Of a DNA stretch of 64,000 nucleotides, positions 7,828 through 17,216 are shown piece by piece. Position 1 is the first letter of the stretch. Each line of letters opens with the position of its first letter. The DNA is taken from assembly GCA_902578255.1 (NCBI GenBank), contig CACHCH010000001.1, positions 1 through 64,000 on the forward strand, read 5' to 3'. The DNA comes from an uncultured Pelagibacteraceae bacterium (GTDB lineage Bacteria > Pseudomonadota > Alphaproteobacteria > Pelagibacterales > Pelagibacteraceae). Made by a program: the position numbers and the translations under genes. The notes below the pieces were generated by a model. It saw nothing but the letters and a program-made list of their open reading frames with translations. It ran no database searches and had not been told where the DNA came from.

Positions 7828-9967
7828 TTTTAATTAATCTCAAATTTAATTTTTTTGGTTTTAAATTTAATTTAGCCTTTCCTCTTCCAGATAAACTAGG
7901 ATTATTCATAAAATAATCATGAGCTGAAAAAGAATCATTTCCACTATATTTAATTTTTTTATAATTTCCATTCATATCAAGCATCCAGCTTTGACTCTGA
8001 TCTAAATAATTAGCTAGCATAATTTGATCAAGAACTTGTTCATGAACAGTTTGATTTTCAATTGGAACTAGAAGTTCAACTCTTCGGTTTAAATTTCTTG
8101 GCATTAGGTCAGCTGATGAAATATAAACTTTAGCTTCTCTGCTTGGCATAGAATTTCCATTTGCAAAGCAATAAATTCTTGAGTGCTCCAAAAATCTTCC
8201 AATAATACTTTTGACAATTATATTTTCTGATCTGTTTTTAATTCCAGGCCTCAAACAACAAACTCCTCTAACAAATAAAAATATTTTTACACCGGCGTTT
8301 GAGGCTTCATAGAATTTATCAATTATATTTGGATCAACTAAAGAATTCATTTTGGCCCATATTTCAGCATCTTTACCTTTTTTAGCGTTAGAAATCTCGT
8401 GCTCAATACAATTGTTTAAGGTATCTCTAAGATTAACAGGTGATATAGATATTTTATTAAGATTTCGAGGTTTCGCATATCCAGTTACATAATTAAAAAA
8501 TTTTTCAACATCAGAAGCTAATTTTTTATCTGAACTAAACAATGACAAATCGGTATAAATTTTTGCATTAACAGGGTGATAATTCCCTGTTCCTAAATGA
8601 ATATAAGTTTGAATTTTACCATGTTCCCTTCTTAAGATTAAAGATGATTTTGCATGTGTTTTATATTTTGCAAATCCATAGACAATTTGGACACCTGCTT
8701 TTTCTAAACTTCTTGAAAGCTGTATGTTTGCTTCCTCATCAAATCTTGCTTTAATTTCTATTAAAGCGGTTACAGTTTTTCCATTTTCAGCTGCTGATAT
8801 TAAAGCTTTAACAATTGGAGAATCTAAGGTGGTTCTATACAAAGTCTGTTTTATAGCGATTACTTTATTATCATGAGCAGCCTGATTCAAAAACTCGATT
8901 ACGGCATCAAAAGTCTCAAATGGATGGTGAACAATTAAATCTTTTTTTTTAATAGTATCAAAAAAATTATTATTAAATTCTTTTAATCTTTCAACTTCTC
9001 TTGGATTAAAATGTTTAAATCTTAATTTTGGATTTTTAATTTTGCAAATTTGATCAATATCTTGAATTCCTACAAGTCCTTCTACTTCATATATGTAATC
9101 AGAATTAACAAGTAGTTTGTTTGTAATAAAGTTAACTAATTCTTTATTACTGTTTCTTAATATTTCCAACCGAACAATATCACCTGTTCTTCTTCTTTTA
9201 AGTGCTAATTCAAAAGATCTTACCAAATCTTCAGCTTCTTCTTGAATTTCAACATCACTATCCCTAATAACTCTAAATAACATTTTCATTTCCAAATCAT
9301 GATCAGGGAATATTTCTGATGCAAAAAAATTTATGACATCATCAATAATGACAAATTTTTTAAAATTTTTACCAGTATCAATTTCAATAAATCTAGGTAA
9401 AGCTTTAGGGATAACGATTATAGAATTTAAAACTCTTTTTTTATTCTTCTTTTTTAATTTCATGACAAGGGCTCTCCCTTGATTTACAATAAAAGGAAAT
9501 GGATGAGCAGGATCTATTGCGGATGGTGTTAGTAATGGGTATATCTCTTCATTAAAAATTTGTAACAGTTTCTTTTGATCTGCTTTTTTAAGATTTTCAG
9601 GTCTTGTCAAACGTATATTTACTTTTTGTAATTGAGATATTAGATTTTTATAAATTTTGTTTTGCTTATTAAGTAAAGTTTTAGTTTCTATCACAACTTC
9701 ATTCATTTGCTCATCTGGAGTTAAACCATCAGAGCTTAGAGATTCTACTTCTTGTTTTATTTGGCTATATAGTCCTGCAACACGAACCATGAAAAATTCG
9801 TCTAAATTTGAACCAGCTATTGATAAAAATTTTACTCTTTCATAAAGAGGGTTTTCTATGTTTTGGGCCTCTAAAAGCACTCTTTCATTAAATTTAAGCC
9901 AAGATAGTTCTCTGTTAATATATTTAGATTTTAGCTCTTCTTTGTCTTGTTTTTTTAATGCAGTCAT
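7808..9967 (-). CDS. ppk1: Polyphosphate kinase 1
   Basis: About 719 residues, full length for PPK1. It reversibly transfers the gamma-phosphate of ATP to polyphosphate. The N domain opens with YINRELSWLKFNERVL and SNLDEFFMVRVAGL. The phospho-accepting His lies in KTHAKSSLILRR, and RNLNRRVELLVP is the C-terminal catalytic motif. I chose the ATG at 9967 over the one at 10000: the longer form would overlap the divergent sixA start at 9981, and family members begin shortly before YINRELSW. It leads an operon with ppx. It lies between phosphonate and pst genes, consistent with Pi storage. Confidence 0.95.
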   Translation of the reverse strand: MTALKKQDKEELKSKYINRELSWLKFNERVLLEAQNIENPLYERVKFLSIAGSNLDEFFMVRVAGLYSQIKQEVESLSSDGLTPDEQMNEVVIETKTLLNKQNKIYKNLISQLQKVNIRLTRPENLKKADQKKLLQIFNEEIYPLLTPSAIDPAHPFPFIVNQGRALVMKLKKKNKKRVLNSIIVIPKALPRFIEIDTGKNFKKFVIIDDVINFFASEIFPDHDLEMKMLFRVIRDSDVEIQEEAEDLVRSFELALKRRRTGDIVRLEILRNSNKELVNFITNKLLVNSDYIYEVEGLVGIQDIDQICKIKNPKLRFKHFNPREVERLKEFNNNFFDTIKKKDLIVHHPFETFDAVIEFLNQAAHDNKVIAIKQTLYRTTLDSPIVKALISAAENGKTVTALIEIKARFDEEANIQLSRSLEKAGVQIVYGFAKYKTHAKSSLILRREHGKIQTYIHLGTGNYHPVNAKIYTDLSLFSSDKKLASDVEKFFNYVTGYAKPRNLNKISISPVNLRDTLNNCIEHEISNAKKGKDAEIWAKMNSLVDPNIIDKFYEASNAGVKIFLFVRGVCCLRPGIKNRSENIIVKSIIGRFLEHSRIYCFANGNSMPSREAKVYISSADLMPRNLNRRVELLVPIENQTVHEQVLDQIMLANYLDQSQSWMLDMNGNYKKIKYSGNDSFSAHDYFMNNPSLSGRGKAKLNLKPKKLNLRLIKSGNKSI

Positions 9968-9980
9968 ATATTTACGCCTT

Positions 9981-10505
9981 ATGCTCGAATTATACGTCAT
10001 GCGACATGCAAAATCTAGTTGGGAAGATATAAATTTAGAAGACTACAAGCGACCTTTAAATGAGCGTGGAAAGAAAAATGCTAAAATGATTTGTGAATTT
10101 TTTGTTAAAAAAAAATATTATTTTGACTACATACTGGTTTCATCATCAAAAAGAACAGTGAAAACATTAAAAATCTTGTTAAAAAAAATTGATAAACCTA
10201 AAAAAATTATTTCAACAAAAAAACTGTATCTAACAAGTGAAGATAAAATTATCAATATTATAAAAAAAATACCTAAAAAATTTAAATCAGTTCTGTTAAT
10301 AAACCACGAGCCTACTGTAAGAAATCTTGTCAGGCTTGTAAGTAAAAATCAAAACAGTAATCATTTTAAATTATTGAATTATAAATTTCCTACTGCTGCA
10401 TTTGCAAAAATTAATTTTAATTTTAATAGTTGGAATCACATAGATAAAAAAGGATTGATTAAAGAGTTTATCAGACCCAAAGACCTTCAAAATTCTAAAG
10501 AATAA
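9981..10505 (+). CDS. sixA: SixA-like histidine phosphatase (phosphoglycerate-mutase superfamily)
   Basis: 174 residues from the ATG at 9981 (MLELYVMRHAKSSW); an open frame continues upstream inside ppk but that part is the antisense of ppk. The catalytic RHG-type motif is MRHAKSSW, and the second His is in LINHEPTVRNL; both are typical of SixA. SixA removes phosphate from histidine-phosphorylated proteins (HPt domains or PTS components). Only 13 bases separate its start from that of ppk, and its 3' end overlaps phoB by 19 bases (convergent). The target is unknown; the neighbouring Pho two-component system is one candidate, by proximity only. Confidence 0.8.
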   Translation: MLELYVMRHAKSSWEDINLEDYKRPLNERGKKNAKMICEFFVKKKYYFDYILVSSSKRTVKTLKILLKKIDKPKKIISTKKLYLTSEDKIINIIKKIPKKFKSVLLINHEPTVRNLVRLVSKNQNSNHFKLLNYKFPTAAFAKINFNFNSWNHIDKKGLIKEFIRPKDLQNSKE

Positions 10506-11170
10506 CCAGCTGATCTAACTGTTCTAATTAATGGCTTAGTATTTTCAATATTTATTGCTTGTCTAAGTCTTCTTATATGAACATCAACAGTTCTTGACTC
10601 TACATAAATATTTTCTCCCCAAACATTATTCAGGAGCTGCTCACGCGAATAAACTCTTTTTGGATTTTTAATAAAAAAATCAAGTAGTTTAAATTCTGTA
10701 GGTCCTAATGAAATTTCAGTATTATTTCTGTATACACGTTTAGTAATTCTATCTATTTTTAAATCTGTAAACTCAACAACATCAACTGAAGACTGTGGTT
10801 TTGATCTTCTAAGAAGTGATTTTATTCTTGCGTTCAATTCTTTTTGACTAAATGGTTTGGTTACATAATCATCCGCACCTGTATCGAATGCTTTTAATTT
10901 ATCTTCCTCTTCACCTTTTGCTGTAAGCATTATTATTGGGATGTCATTAAACTTTTTATCTTTTTTTAAATTTTTACAGATATCAACACCTGATAAGTCT
11001 GGAAGCATCCAGTCCATTAAAATTAGATCAGGTTGCTTGTCTTTAATTTTTTTGAGCGCTTCCTCTCCATTTTCACAGAAGCTAACTTTATGACCTTCTT
11101 TCTCTAAGTTATATTTTAAAAGAGTAACTATAGAGGTTTCATCTTCAGCTATAAAAACATGAGCTGACAT
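10487..11170 (-). CDS. phoB: Phosphate regulon response regulator PhoB
   Basis: 227 residues, OmpR/PhoB family. The receiver domain (1-120) has the acidic pocket (AEDE), the phospho-acceptor Asp in LILMDWMLPDLSG and the conserved Lys in VTKPFSQ. The winged-helix DNA-binding domain (about 130-227) has LGPTEFKLLDFF and RTVDVHIRRLRQAI. It binds Pho boxes, and several candidates are in this window. It is the last gene of the pst operon, 3 bases after phoU, and far from its kinase PhoR, which lies upstream of pstS. Confidence 0.96.
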   Translation of the reverse strand: MSAHVFIAEDETSIVTLLKYNLEKEGHKVSFCENGEEALKKIKDKQPDLILMDWMLPDLSGVDICKNLKKDKKFNDIPIIMLTAKGEEEDKLKAFDTGADDYVTKPFSQKELNARIKSLLRRSKPQSSVDVVEFTDLKIDRITKRVYRNNTEISLGPTEFKLLDFFIKNPKRVYSREQLLNNVWGENIYVESRTVDVHIRRLRQAINIENTKPLIRTVRSAGYSLEF

Positions 11171-11173
11171 TTA

Positions 11174-11881
11174 TTACTTTTCTCCTGTTACTATTGGCTC
11201 TGTTCCTTTTGGACGATCGCCTTCTAAATATTCACCAGTAACTAAAAAATAAACTTGTTCTGCAACATTGGTAGTATGATCACCAATTCTTTCAATATTT
11301 TTAGTTACAAAAAGTAAATGGGTGCCGTCTTCTAAATTTTTTTCGTTATCTTTTAAATAACTAATTACTTCATTCATACATAAGTTAGTTAGATCATCAA
11401 TTTGCTCATCACTTTCCCAAACTTTTATTGCTACAGCAGATGATCTTTCTAAATATGCATCTAGAACTGCTTTTAGTTGTTTTTGAACATTTGTTGATAC
11501 TCTAATAAGCGCATCAACTAGATTTTTTGGCAAATTTTCATTTAATAAAAGAGTTCTCTTAGAAATATTTTTTGCTAGGTCTCCTATCCTCTCAAGGTCA
11601 GAAGAAATTTTTAAGGCCGTAACTGATTCACGAAGGTCTATCGCCATTGGTTGTCTTAAGGCGATTAGATTTACTACTTGTTGCTCTATCATTGTTTCAA
11701 TTTTATCAATTTTTTCATCCTCTTGAATAACACTCTCGGCATTATCACTATTTCTTGTAGTAATAGCTTGAATAGCTTTACCTAGAGCCTCTTCACAAAA
11801 TCCACCCATTTTAATTATATTGCTGTTTAAATTTTTAAGCTCTTCTTCGTAAGACTTAACTGTGTGCGGTGCTTCAGTCAT
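11174..11881 (-). CDS. phoU: Phosphate signalling protein PhoU
   Basis: 235 residues made of two similar three-helix bundles, each with the metal-binding E/DXXXD-type signature: SDLERIGDLAKNI near residue 90 and KNIERIGDHTTNVAE near residue 190. PhoU links the Pst transporter to PhoR and holds the Pho response off when Pi is plentiful. The start overlaps the last base of pstB, and phoB follows 3 bases downstream, a classic pstB-phoU-phoB arrangement. Confidence 0.96.
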   Translation of the reverse strand: MTEAPHTVKSYEEELKNLNSNIIKMGGFCEEALGKAIQAITTRNSDNAESVIQEDEKIDKIETMIEQQVVNLIALRQPMAIDLRESVTALKISSDLERIGDLAKNISKRTLLLNENLPKNLVDALIRVSTNVQKQLKAVLDAYLERSSAVAIKVWESDEQIDDLTNLCMNEVISYLKDNEKNLEDGTHLLFVTKNIERIGDHTTNVAEQVYFLVTGEYLEGDRPKGTEPIVTGEK

Positions 11882-12636
11882 TATCCAAACCTCCCTGTTA
11901 TATAATCCTGAGTTTGTAGTTGGTCAGGATTCTTAAATATCTTATCAGTAGAACCAACCTCAATCAATTTACCCAAGTGAAAAAACCCTGTTTGTTGTGA
12001 TACACGTGCCGCTTGTGACATTGAGTGAGTTACAATAACAATGGTATGTTCTTTTTTCAGTTCATCAATTAATTCCTCTATTTGTGCTGTTGCAATAGGG
12101 TCTAATGCTGAACATGGTTCATCCATTAAAATTACCTCAGGTTTTACTGAAATAGCTCTAGCTATACATAGTCTTTGTTGCTGACCACCTGATAAACCTG
12201 TTCCAGGTTCATTAAGTCGATCTTTAACTTCGTTCCAAAGAGCTGCCTTTTTTAAACTATCTTCTACGATTTGATCAAGCTCATCCTTTGACTGAGCCAT
12301 ACCATGGATTTCAGGTCCATAAGAAATATTTTCATATAAAGTTTTAGGAAATGGATTAGGTTTTTGAAAAACCATTCCAATTTTTTCTCTCAATCTAACA
12401 ACATCAGTACCTTTTTGATTAATATTGTAATCGTTTATTTTGATTTCTCCTTCAACTTTGCAGATATCAATAACATCGTTCATTCTATTTAAGCATCTTA
12501 AAAAAGTAGATTTACCGCAACCAGATGGACCAATTAAAGCTGTCACTTGTTTTTCTTGAATATCCATATTGATATCAAAGAGAGCTTGTTTTTCTCCATA
12601 AAAAACATTTACATTTTTTGCTTCTATTTTATTCAT
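11881..12636 (-). CDS. pstB: Phosphate ABC transporter ATP-binding protein PstB
   Basis: 251 residues. Walker A is GPSGCGKS (about 36-43), the Q loop is in [10 protein letters not shown], a PstB hallmark, the signature motif is LSGGQQQR, Walker B is [13 protein letters not shown], and the H loop is VIVTHSM. It powers Pi import through PstCA. It follows pstA with a 3-base gap in an operon also containing phoU and phoB. Confidence 0.97.
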   Translation of the reverse strand: MNKIEAKNVNVFYGEKQALFDINMDIQEKQVTALIGPSGCGKSTFLRCLNRMNDVIDICKVEGEIKINDYNINQKGTDVVRLREKIGMVFQKPNPFPKTLYENISYGPEIHGMAQSKDELDQIVEDSLKKAALWNEVKDRLNEPGTGLSGGQQQRLCIARAISVKPEVILMDEPCSALDPIATAQIEELIDELKKEHTIVIVTHSMSQAARVSQQTGFFHLGKLIEVGSTDKIFKNPDQLQTQDYITGRFG

Positions 12637-12639
12637 ATT

Positions 12640-13935
12640 TTAGTTCCATTTCTTTTCAAATTTATGTCGTATCATTTGTGCTGCTAAGTTCATTAATACT
12701 AAAAATATCAACAAGACCATTATACAAGCTGATACTTTTTCAACAAAACCTCTTTCAGCACTTTCAGCCCAAATATAAATTTGAACTGGTAAAGAGGCAG
12801 CTGGATCCATGGGAGAACCTGGAATAGTATTAACAAATGCAACCATTCCAATTAAAATCAAAGGTGCAGTTTCACCTAAAGCTTGAGCAAGACCAATTAT
12901 TGTTCCAGATAATGTGCCTGGTAAAGATAATGGAACTGTATGGTGAAGAGTTGTTTGCATTCGACTAGCTCCCATTGCAAGGGCGGCTTCTCTTATACTT
13001 GGTGGTACAGCTTTCAAAGATGCTCTAGCCGCTATAATGATCGTAGGTAAGGTCATTAAGGACAACGTTATTCCACCAACCAAAGGAGTAGATCTAGGTA
13101 AACCAAACACCGCAAGTAACACACCAAGACCCAATAATCCAAATACTATTGATGGTACTGCTGCTAAATTATTAATATTAACCTCAATAAAATCTGTAAG
13201 TCGATTTTTTGGTGCAAATTCCTCTAAATAAATTGCAGCTAGTAATGCAACTGGGAATGATACAGCTAAACAAACTAATATACTAAACAATGAACCCATG
13301 AATGAACTTGCAATACCAGCCAATTCCGCTTCTCTTGAGTCTGCGTTGGTAAAAAAGCTAAAATTAAAATTACTTTCAACTTTTCCTTCAGCATTTAATT
13401 TATCAAAAATTTTTAACTGATAATCAGTAACTCGTCTTCGTTCCTCTGGTAATTCCCTTGGATAATTTCCCTTAAAGACCTGATCCAGATCATCAGATGC
13501 TGTCAACTTAACTTCAACAATTTTTCCAAAATCATCTGGATTTGAAAGAATGTGATATTTTATTTCTTCTTCAAATATAAAAGCAAACATTCTTTTGATA
13601 TCTGTAATTTGATCTTCGTTAGCGTTTTGATCTAATGCAGCAAAACTTTCAATACCGACATCAAAGTACTCAGAATCTTCAAGATCTTGAATTGAGGGTT
13701 TTTGATCTGCATCTAAATACATGAATTCAGGATCGTAATTTATAGGAATTGTTATCCAAGTTTTTTGAAATGCTGTATAGCCAGTAGAAAAAATTTTAAA
13801 CAAAAATACAGCTAAAAACAATAAAGCTAAAACTATTGCTGATTTACCGTAAAATTGAAAACGCTTTTCTGATTTGTATCTTTTGTTTAGAAATTCTTCT
13901 CTATTAATCATATTTTTCTCTATATTTTTTAACAA
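12640..13935 (-). CDS. pstA: Phosphate ABC transporter permease PstA
   Basis: 431 residues, longer than enterobacterial PstA because of a roughly 180-residue soluble insert after the first membrane helix, as is usual in alphaproteobacteria. The C-terminal half carries the permease domain with LLGLGVLLAVFGLPRSTPLV and the EAA loop REAALAMGASRMQTTLHHTVP. The start at 13935 overlaps pstC by 32 bases; the internal ATG at 13911 (MINREEFLN) would cut the overlap to 8 bases and is equally plausible. Confidence 0.95.
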   Translation of the reverse strand: MLKNIEKNMINREEFLNKRYKSEKRFQFYGKSAIVLALLFLAVFLFKIFSTGYTAFQKTWITIPINYDPEFMYLDADQKPSIQDLEDSEYFDVGIESFAALDQNANEDQITDIKRMFAFIFEEEIKYHILSNPDDFGKIVEVKLTASDDLDQVFKGNYPRELPEERRRVTDYQLKIFDKLNAEGKVESNFNFSFFTNADSREAELAGIASSFMGSLFSILVCLAVSFPVALLAAIYLEEFAPKNRLTDFIEVNINNLAAVPSIVFGLLGLGVLLAVFGLPRSTPLVGGITLSLMTLPTIIIAARASLKAVPPSIREAALAMGASRMQTTLHHTVPLSLPGTLSGTIIGLAQALGETAPLILIGMVAFVNTIPGSPMDPAASLPVQIYIWAESAERGFVEKVSACIMVLLIFLVLMNLAAQMIRHKFEKKWN

Positions 13936-15289
13936 CTGATAAAGCTATTACGTTTAAAATTAATGTAACAACGAATAATGTAAGTCCTAATGCAAAAGCT
14001 GCTTGTGTTTTAGGATCTTCAAATTGTTGATCTCCAATTAGTATAACTACAATTTGTGCGGTTATAGTTGATGTAGATTCTAAAGGGTTTAAAGTTAAGT
14101 TTGCAGCTAAACCTGATGCCATAACAACAATCATGGTTTCACCAATGGCTCTTGATACTGCTAAAAGAATAGCGCCAACTATACCCGGTAATGCTGCAGG
14201 AAAAATTACTCTTTTGATAGTTTCAGATTTTGTTGCACCCATCGCATAACTACCATCTCTTAAACTTTGAGGTACACTATTTATTACATCGTCACTCAGA
14301 CTTGATACAAATGGTATAATCATCACTCCCATAACTGCTCCTGCTGCAAGAGCGCTTTCTGCAGAGACATCTAAGCCAACGGCATTACCAATATCTTTTA
14401 AAAAAGGACCAACTGTTAAAGCTGCAAAGAAACCATAAACTACCGTCGGTATACCTGCTAATATTTCAATAATTGGTTTTGCAAATTGTCTAAATTTTTT
14501 TGACGCATACTCAGCAAGATAAATTCCACTTAACAATCCTATAGGAATTGCAACACACATAGCAATAAATGCTATAAAAAAAGTACCAGCAAAAACTGGT
14601 ACTGCACCAAATGTATTGCTATACATTGATGGATCTAAAGCTTCACTAGCGTCTCTAACAAAAGCTTTTGCTGGATACCAATGCATTCCAAACAAATAAT
14701 CAAAAAATGGAATAATTTTAAAAAATTCAATTGTCTGAAATAAAAGTGAAAAAACAATTCCAACAGTAGTTAAAATTGCGCCTAATGATGCAAAGAAAAA
14801 TAACCATTGTAAAAAAATTTCTACAGGTTCTCTTGTTCGTGAATTTTTTGATAGTCTATTATAAGCATATGCAATCGAAGCAATCAGCAAACATAACACA
14901 ATAACTGCTTTAGAGGCTGAAGCTGTACTTCTAAGTGATGCATATTTATTTGCCGCTCCTTGTAGTGCTGTAGTGACCTCTCCACTAAATTGTCCTCTTG
15001 AAAGTGACTTAGCTTTTTCAAATATAAGATTTAGTTCTCCTTCTAATAATCCTTGATCACTAAAATATTGTAAAACTATATATTTTACTACGGTTGGTTC
15101 AAAAACAGACCATAATGAAAAAATAATAAATGCAGGAGCTGCGCACCATATTGCTAAATAATAACCATAAAATCTCGGTAACGCTGTAAGTCTTGTATTT
15201 GTGGATCTTATGGCTAATGCTTTTTTACGGCCGAAAAAATAACTCGATAACGCTAGTAGGACGATGGTTAAGAATATTATCGAGTTCAT
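13904..15289 (-). CDS. pstC: Phosphate ABC transporter permease PstC
   Basis: 461 residues, with an N-terminal extension containing extra membrane segments before the canonical permease domain, as in alphaproteobacterial PstC. Motifs include GIPTVVYGFFA (PstC family) and the EAA loop SLRDGSYAMGATKSETIK. It pairs with PstA to form the inner-membrane channel. A strong hairpin separates it from pstS upstream, so it is probably expressed by partial read-through. Confidence 0.96.
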   Translation of the reverse strand: MNSIIFLTIVLLALSSYFFGRKKALAIRSTNTRLTALPRFYGYYLAIWCAAPAFIIFSLWSVFEPTVVKYIVLQYFSDQGLLEGELNLIFEKAKSLSRGQFSGEVTTALQGAANKYASLRSTASASKAVIVLCLLIASIAYAYNRLSKNSRTREPVEIFLQWLFFFASLGAILTTVGIVFSLLFQTIEFFKIIPFFDYLFGMHWYPAKAFVRDASEALDPSMYSNTFGAVPVFAGTFFIAFIAMCVAIPIGLLSGIYLAEYASKKFRQFAKPIIEILAGIPTVVYGFFAALTVGPFLKDIGNAVGLDVSAESALAAGAVMGVMIIPFVSSLSDDVINSVPQSLRDGSYAMGATKSETIKRVIFPAALPGIVGAILLAVSRAIGETMIVVMASGLAANLTLNPLESTSTITAQIVVILIGDQQFEDPKTQAAFALGLTLFVVTLILNVIALSVVKKYREKYD

Positions 15290-15311
15290 TATGTAGATTT
15301 AATCTTGTATT

Positions 15312-15342
15312 AAAAAAAAGGCCCTAATGAAAGGGCCTTTTT
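15312..15342 (-). terminator. Hairpin between pstS and pstC (attenuating terminator)
   Basis: GGCCCT (15320-15325) and AGGGCC (15332-15337) form a GC-rich stem extended by A-T pairs, followed on the minus strand by a T run (opposite 15319-15312). It lies between the end of pstS and the start of pstC. Such elements are common after binding-protein genes and keep pstS mRNA more abundant than the permease mRNA. Confidence 0.75.
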
Positions 15343-15363
15343 AAATTTGTTAACAAATCAAAA

Positions 15364-16398
15364 TTACTCGCTCATTGCTACAAGATCTATAGCGTTATCT
15401 CTTGTAGTTCTGTACATTGCTTTATCCAATGGTACTAAACCAATGTCAGCTAAGTAACCTCTTTTTCCAATTGTTCCAGTTTTTGTAAATTCTTTTACAA
15501 ATTCATGTAAACCTGGAATTACACCTACGTGAGCTTTTTTCACATAGAAGAATAAAGGTCTTGCAACTGCATAGCTATAATCTTGAATAGACTCTAATGA
15601 AGGTTGTCCTCCATCAATACTTGCTGCTTGTAATTTATCTTTAGCTGCTAAGTAATAACTAAAACCGAAGAAACCAAACATATCTTTATCTTCAACTAGT
15701 TTTTGAATGATTAAGCTATCGTTTTCTCCAACTTCAATTGCTAATCCATCTTCTCTGTAAAGTTTTTGAGGTTTTTTGTATTTTTTATTTCCAGCTTCAA
15801 AACCAGCTTTATAAAGAGCTTTAGCCTCTTTAGTCATACCTTTTTTCATTACTAAAGAATTCCAAGCATCTCTTGTTCCAGAAGTTCCTGGAGGAATCAT
15901 TACTTTAATTGGCTTATTTGGTAAGCTTGAATCGATCTCATTCCAGTTTTTGTAAATGTTATCAACTAATTTACCATCAACTACTGTGTGTGCTGCTAAT
16001 GCTAAGTATAATTGTTCTTTTGTAAAGTTAACTGGCTCTGCATCTAAACTGTAAGCTAATGTTATACCGTCATTACCAATAATAATTTCTACAATATCAG
16101 TAATACCATTTTTTGCACAAAGAGCTTTTTCTTTATCTTTCATAGCTCTTGAAGCGTTGGTGATATCTGGATGAGCTTCACCTACACCTGCACAAAATAA
16201 TTTAGCTCCACCACCTGTTCCAGTTGACTCGATGATAGGGGTTTTAAATCCTTTTTTACCGAATCTTTCAGCAACTACTGTTGCATATGGGAATACAGTT
16301 GAAGAACCAACGATTGTAATTTGATCTCTCGCTTGCGATGTAACAGTGCTTAAAGTTAGCACTAAAAACGAAGCAAGGATAATAGTTAGTTTTTTCAT
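15364..16398 (-). CDS. pstS: Periplasmic phosphate-binding protein PstS
   Basis: 344 residues. Signal peptide 1-23 (IILASFLVLTLSTVTSQA). Pi-binding loops are VGSSTVFPYATVVAERF, STGTGGGAKLFCAG and PPGTSGTRDAWNS, typical of PstS. It captures Pi in the periplasm and passes it to PstCA. A Pho-box-like repeat lies 64-85 bases upstream of the start. It is followed by a hairpin and then pstCAB-phoU-phoB. SAR11 PstS is among the most abundant proteins reported from low-phosphate ocean water. Confidence 0.97.
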   Translation of the reverse strand: MKKLTIILASFLVLTLSTVTSQARDQITIVGSSTVFPYATVVAERFGKKGFKTPIIESTGTGGGAKLFCAGVGEAHPDITNASRAMKDKEKALCAKNGITDIVEIIIGNDGITLAYSLDAEPVNFTKEQLYLALAAHTVVDGKLVDNIYKNWNEIDSSLPNKPIKVMIPPGTSGTRDAWNSLVMKKGMTKEAKALYKAGFEAGNKKYKKPQKLYREDGLAIEVGENDSLIIQKLVEDKDMFGFFGFSYYLAAKDKLQAASIDGGQPSLESIQDYSYAVARPLFFYVKKAHVGVIPGLHEFVKEFTKTGTIGKRGYLADIGLVPLDKAMYRTTRDNAIDLVAMSE

Positions 16399-16461
16399 TG
16401 ATATTTCCTTTCGTAATTAAATTTAATCAACGGATCAGTTATTAGGTTTGAATGTGGATAT

Positions 16462-16494
16462 TAATATTACAAATATGTTACAGTTTTGTTAAAA
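16462..16494 (-). promoter_or_regulatory. Pho-box-like repeat upstream of pstS
   Basis: On the minus strand CTGTAAC (16483-16477) and TTGTAAT (16472-16466) lie 11 bases apart. A weaker TTTTAAC-like unit occurs 11 bases further upstream (16494-16488). This matches PhoB half-site spacing and is placed and oriented for pstS. I do not see a convincing -10 at the ideal distance. Confidence 0.65.
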
Positions 16495-16504
16495 ACCTAA
16501 CTTT

Positions 16505-17122
16505 TTAGTTGAAATTTTTAGTGACAACAATGGCGTCAAATTCGTCAGCTAAACTACCTTTACAGTGTATCGGGCTAACGCCTTCTCTAAAGGCGTGTTC
16601 GTTAGATGGTCTTAAAGTAACTTCTAGTTGTATCATGGAAACTAATTCTTTGATTTTTTTTTGTTCATATTTCCAAGAAGGCCAACTTGTTGGTGTAGAA
16701 AATGTTGAAACTACATATGACGAGGCTCTTGAAAAATTATAATTACTCTCGTTTTGATTTCTTAACAGATGATCTCTTACAGAAAAAAAAATATTCTTAC
16801 ATCTGTACATATCTGAAAAATAGTTAGTTTTTGTTAATGTTTCGCTCATTGGTACAGACACAATTAAATCAATTGTATTTCTCCAAAGTGATGAAACTAC
16901 ATCAGTATAAACATCAGAAATTTCAATTTCTTTATCAGGAAAATGCTTTTGAACTTGTGGTATCACTGATTTCATATCCTCTTGTAATCTAAAAATACCA
17001 ATATCGAATACAGTTAATTGCTGATTTCTTAAAATTGTAGAAATATCTGATGATATACTTTTAGTAATCATCGACATCAAAACAAATATAATAATTAAAA
17101 TACCATTTAATACTTTAACCAT
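16505..17122 (-). CDS. Exported protein of unknown function between phoR and pstS
   Basis: 205 residues. A hydrophobic N-terminus (about 7-25, LIIIFVLMSMITKSISS) indicates a signal peptide or membrane anchor. The rest is soluble, with two Cys far apart (MYRCKN and PIHCKGS), consistent with a periplasmic disulfide. An LTVFDIGIFRLQEDM stretch and a C-terminal EFDAIVVTKNF look like beta-alpha elements of a binding-protein-like fold, but I do not recognise the family. It is on the same strand as phoR (95 bases after it) and pstS (starting 106 bases downstream), so it sits inside the Pho regulon. A role in phosphate sensing or uptake is inferred from place only. Confidence 0.7.
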   Translation of the reverse strand: MVKVLNGILIIIFVLMSMITKSISSDISTILRNQQLTVFDIGIFRLQEDMKSVIPQVQKHFPDKEIEISDVYTDVVSSLWRNTIDLIVSVPMSETLTKTNYFSDMYRCKNIFFSVRDHLLRNQNESNYNFSRASSYVVSTFSTPTSWPSWKYEQKKIKELVSMIQLEVTLRPSNEHAFREGVSPIHCKGSLADEFDAIVVTKNFN

Positions 17123-17216
17123 ATTAAAATTTTAATTTAACCAGGATGCAAATCAATAAAAGATTTGTTAAATATTTAGTCAATAAAGGTTAATTTTAAA
17201 CAATTTTTTTAATTAG

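Noticed and set aside
9858-9980. N-terminal extension of the SixA-like frame
   Set aside because: This stretch is the antisense of the ppk N-terminus. The family start MLELYVMRHAKSSW begins at the ATG at 9981.
9968-10000. Upstream ATG for ppk at 10000
   Set aside because: It would overlap the divergent sixA start; the ATG at 9967 gives a family-like N-terminus and separates the genes.
17123-17216. Separate Pho promoter for the unknown gene at 16505-17122
   Set aside because: No pair of TGTAA-type half-sites with 11-base spacing; the gene may be read from phoR or another promoter.
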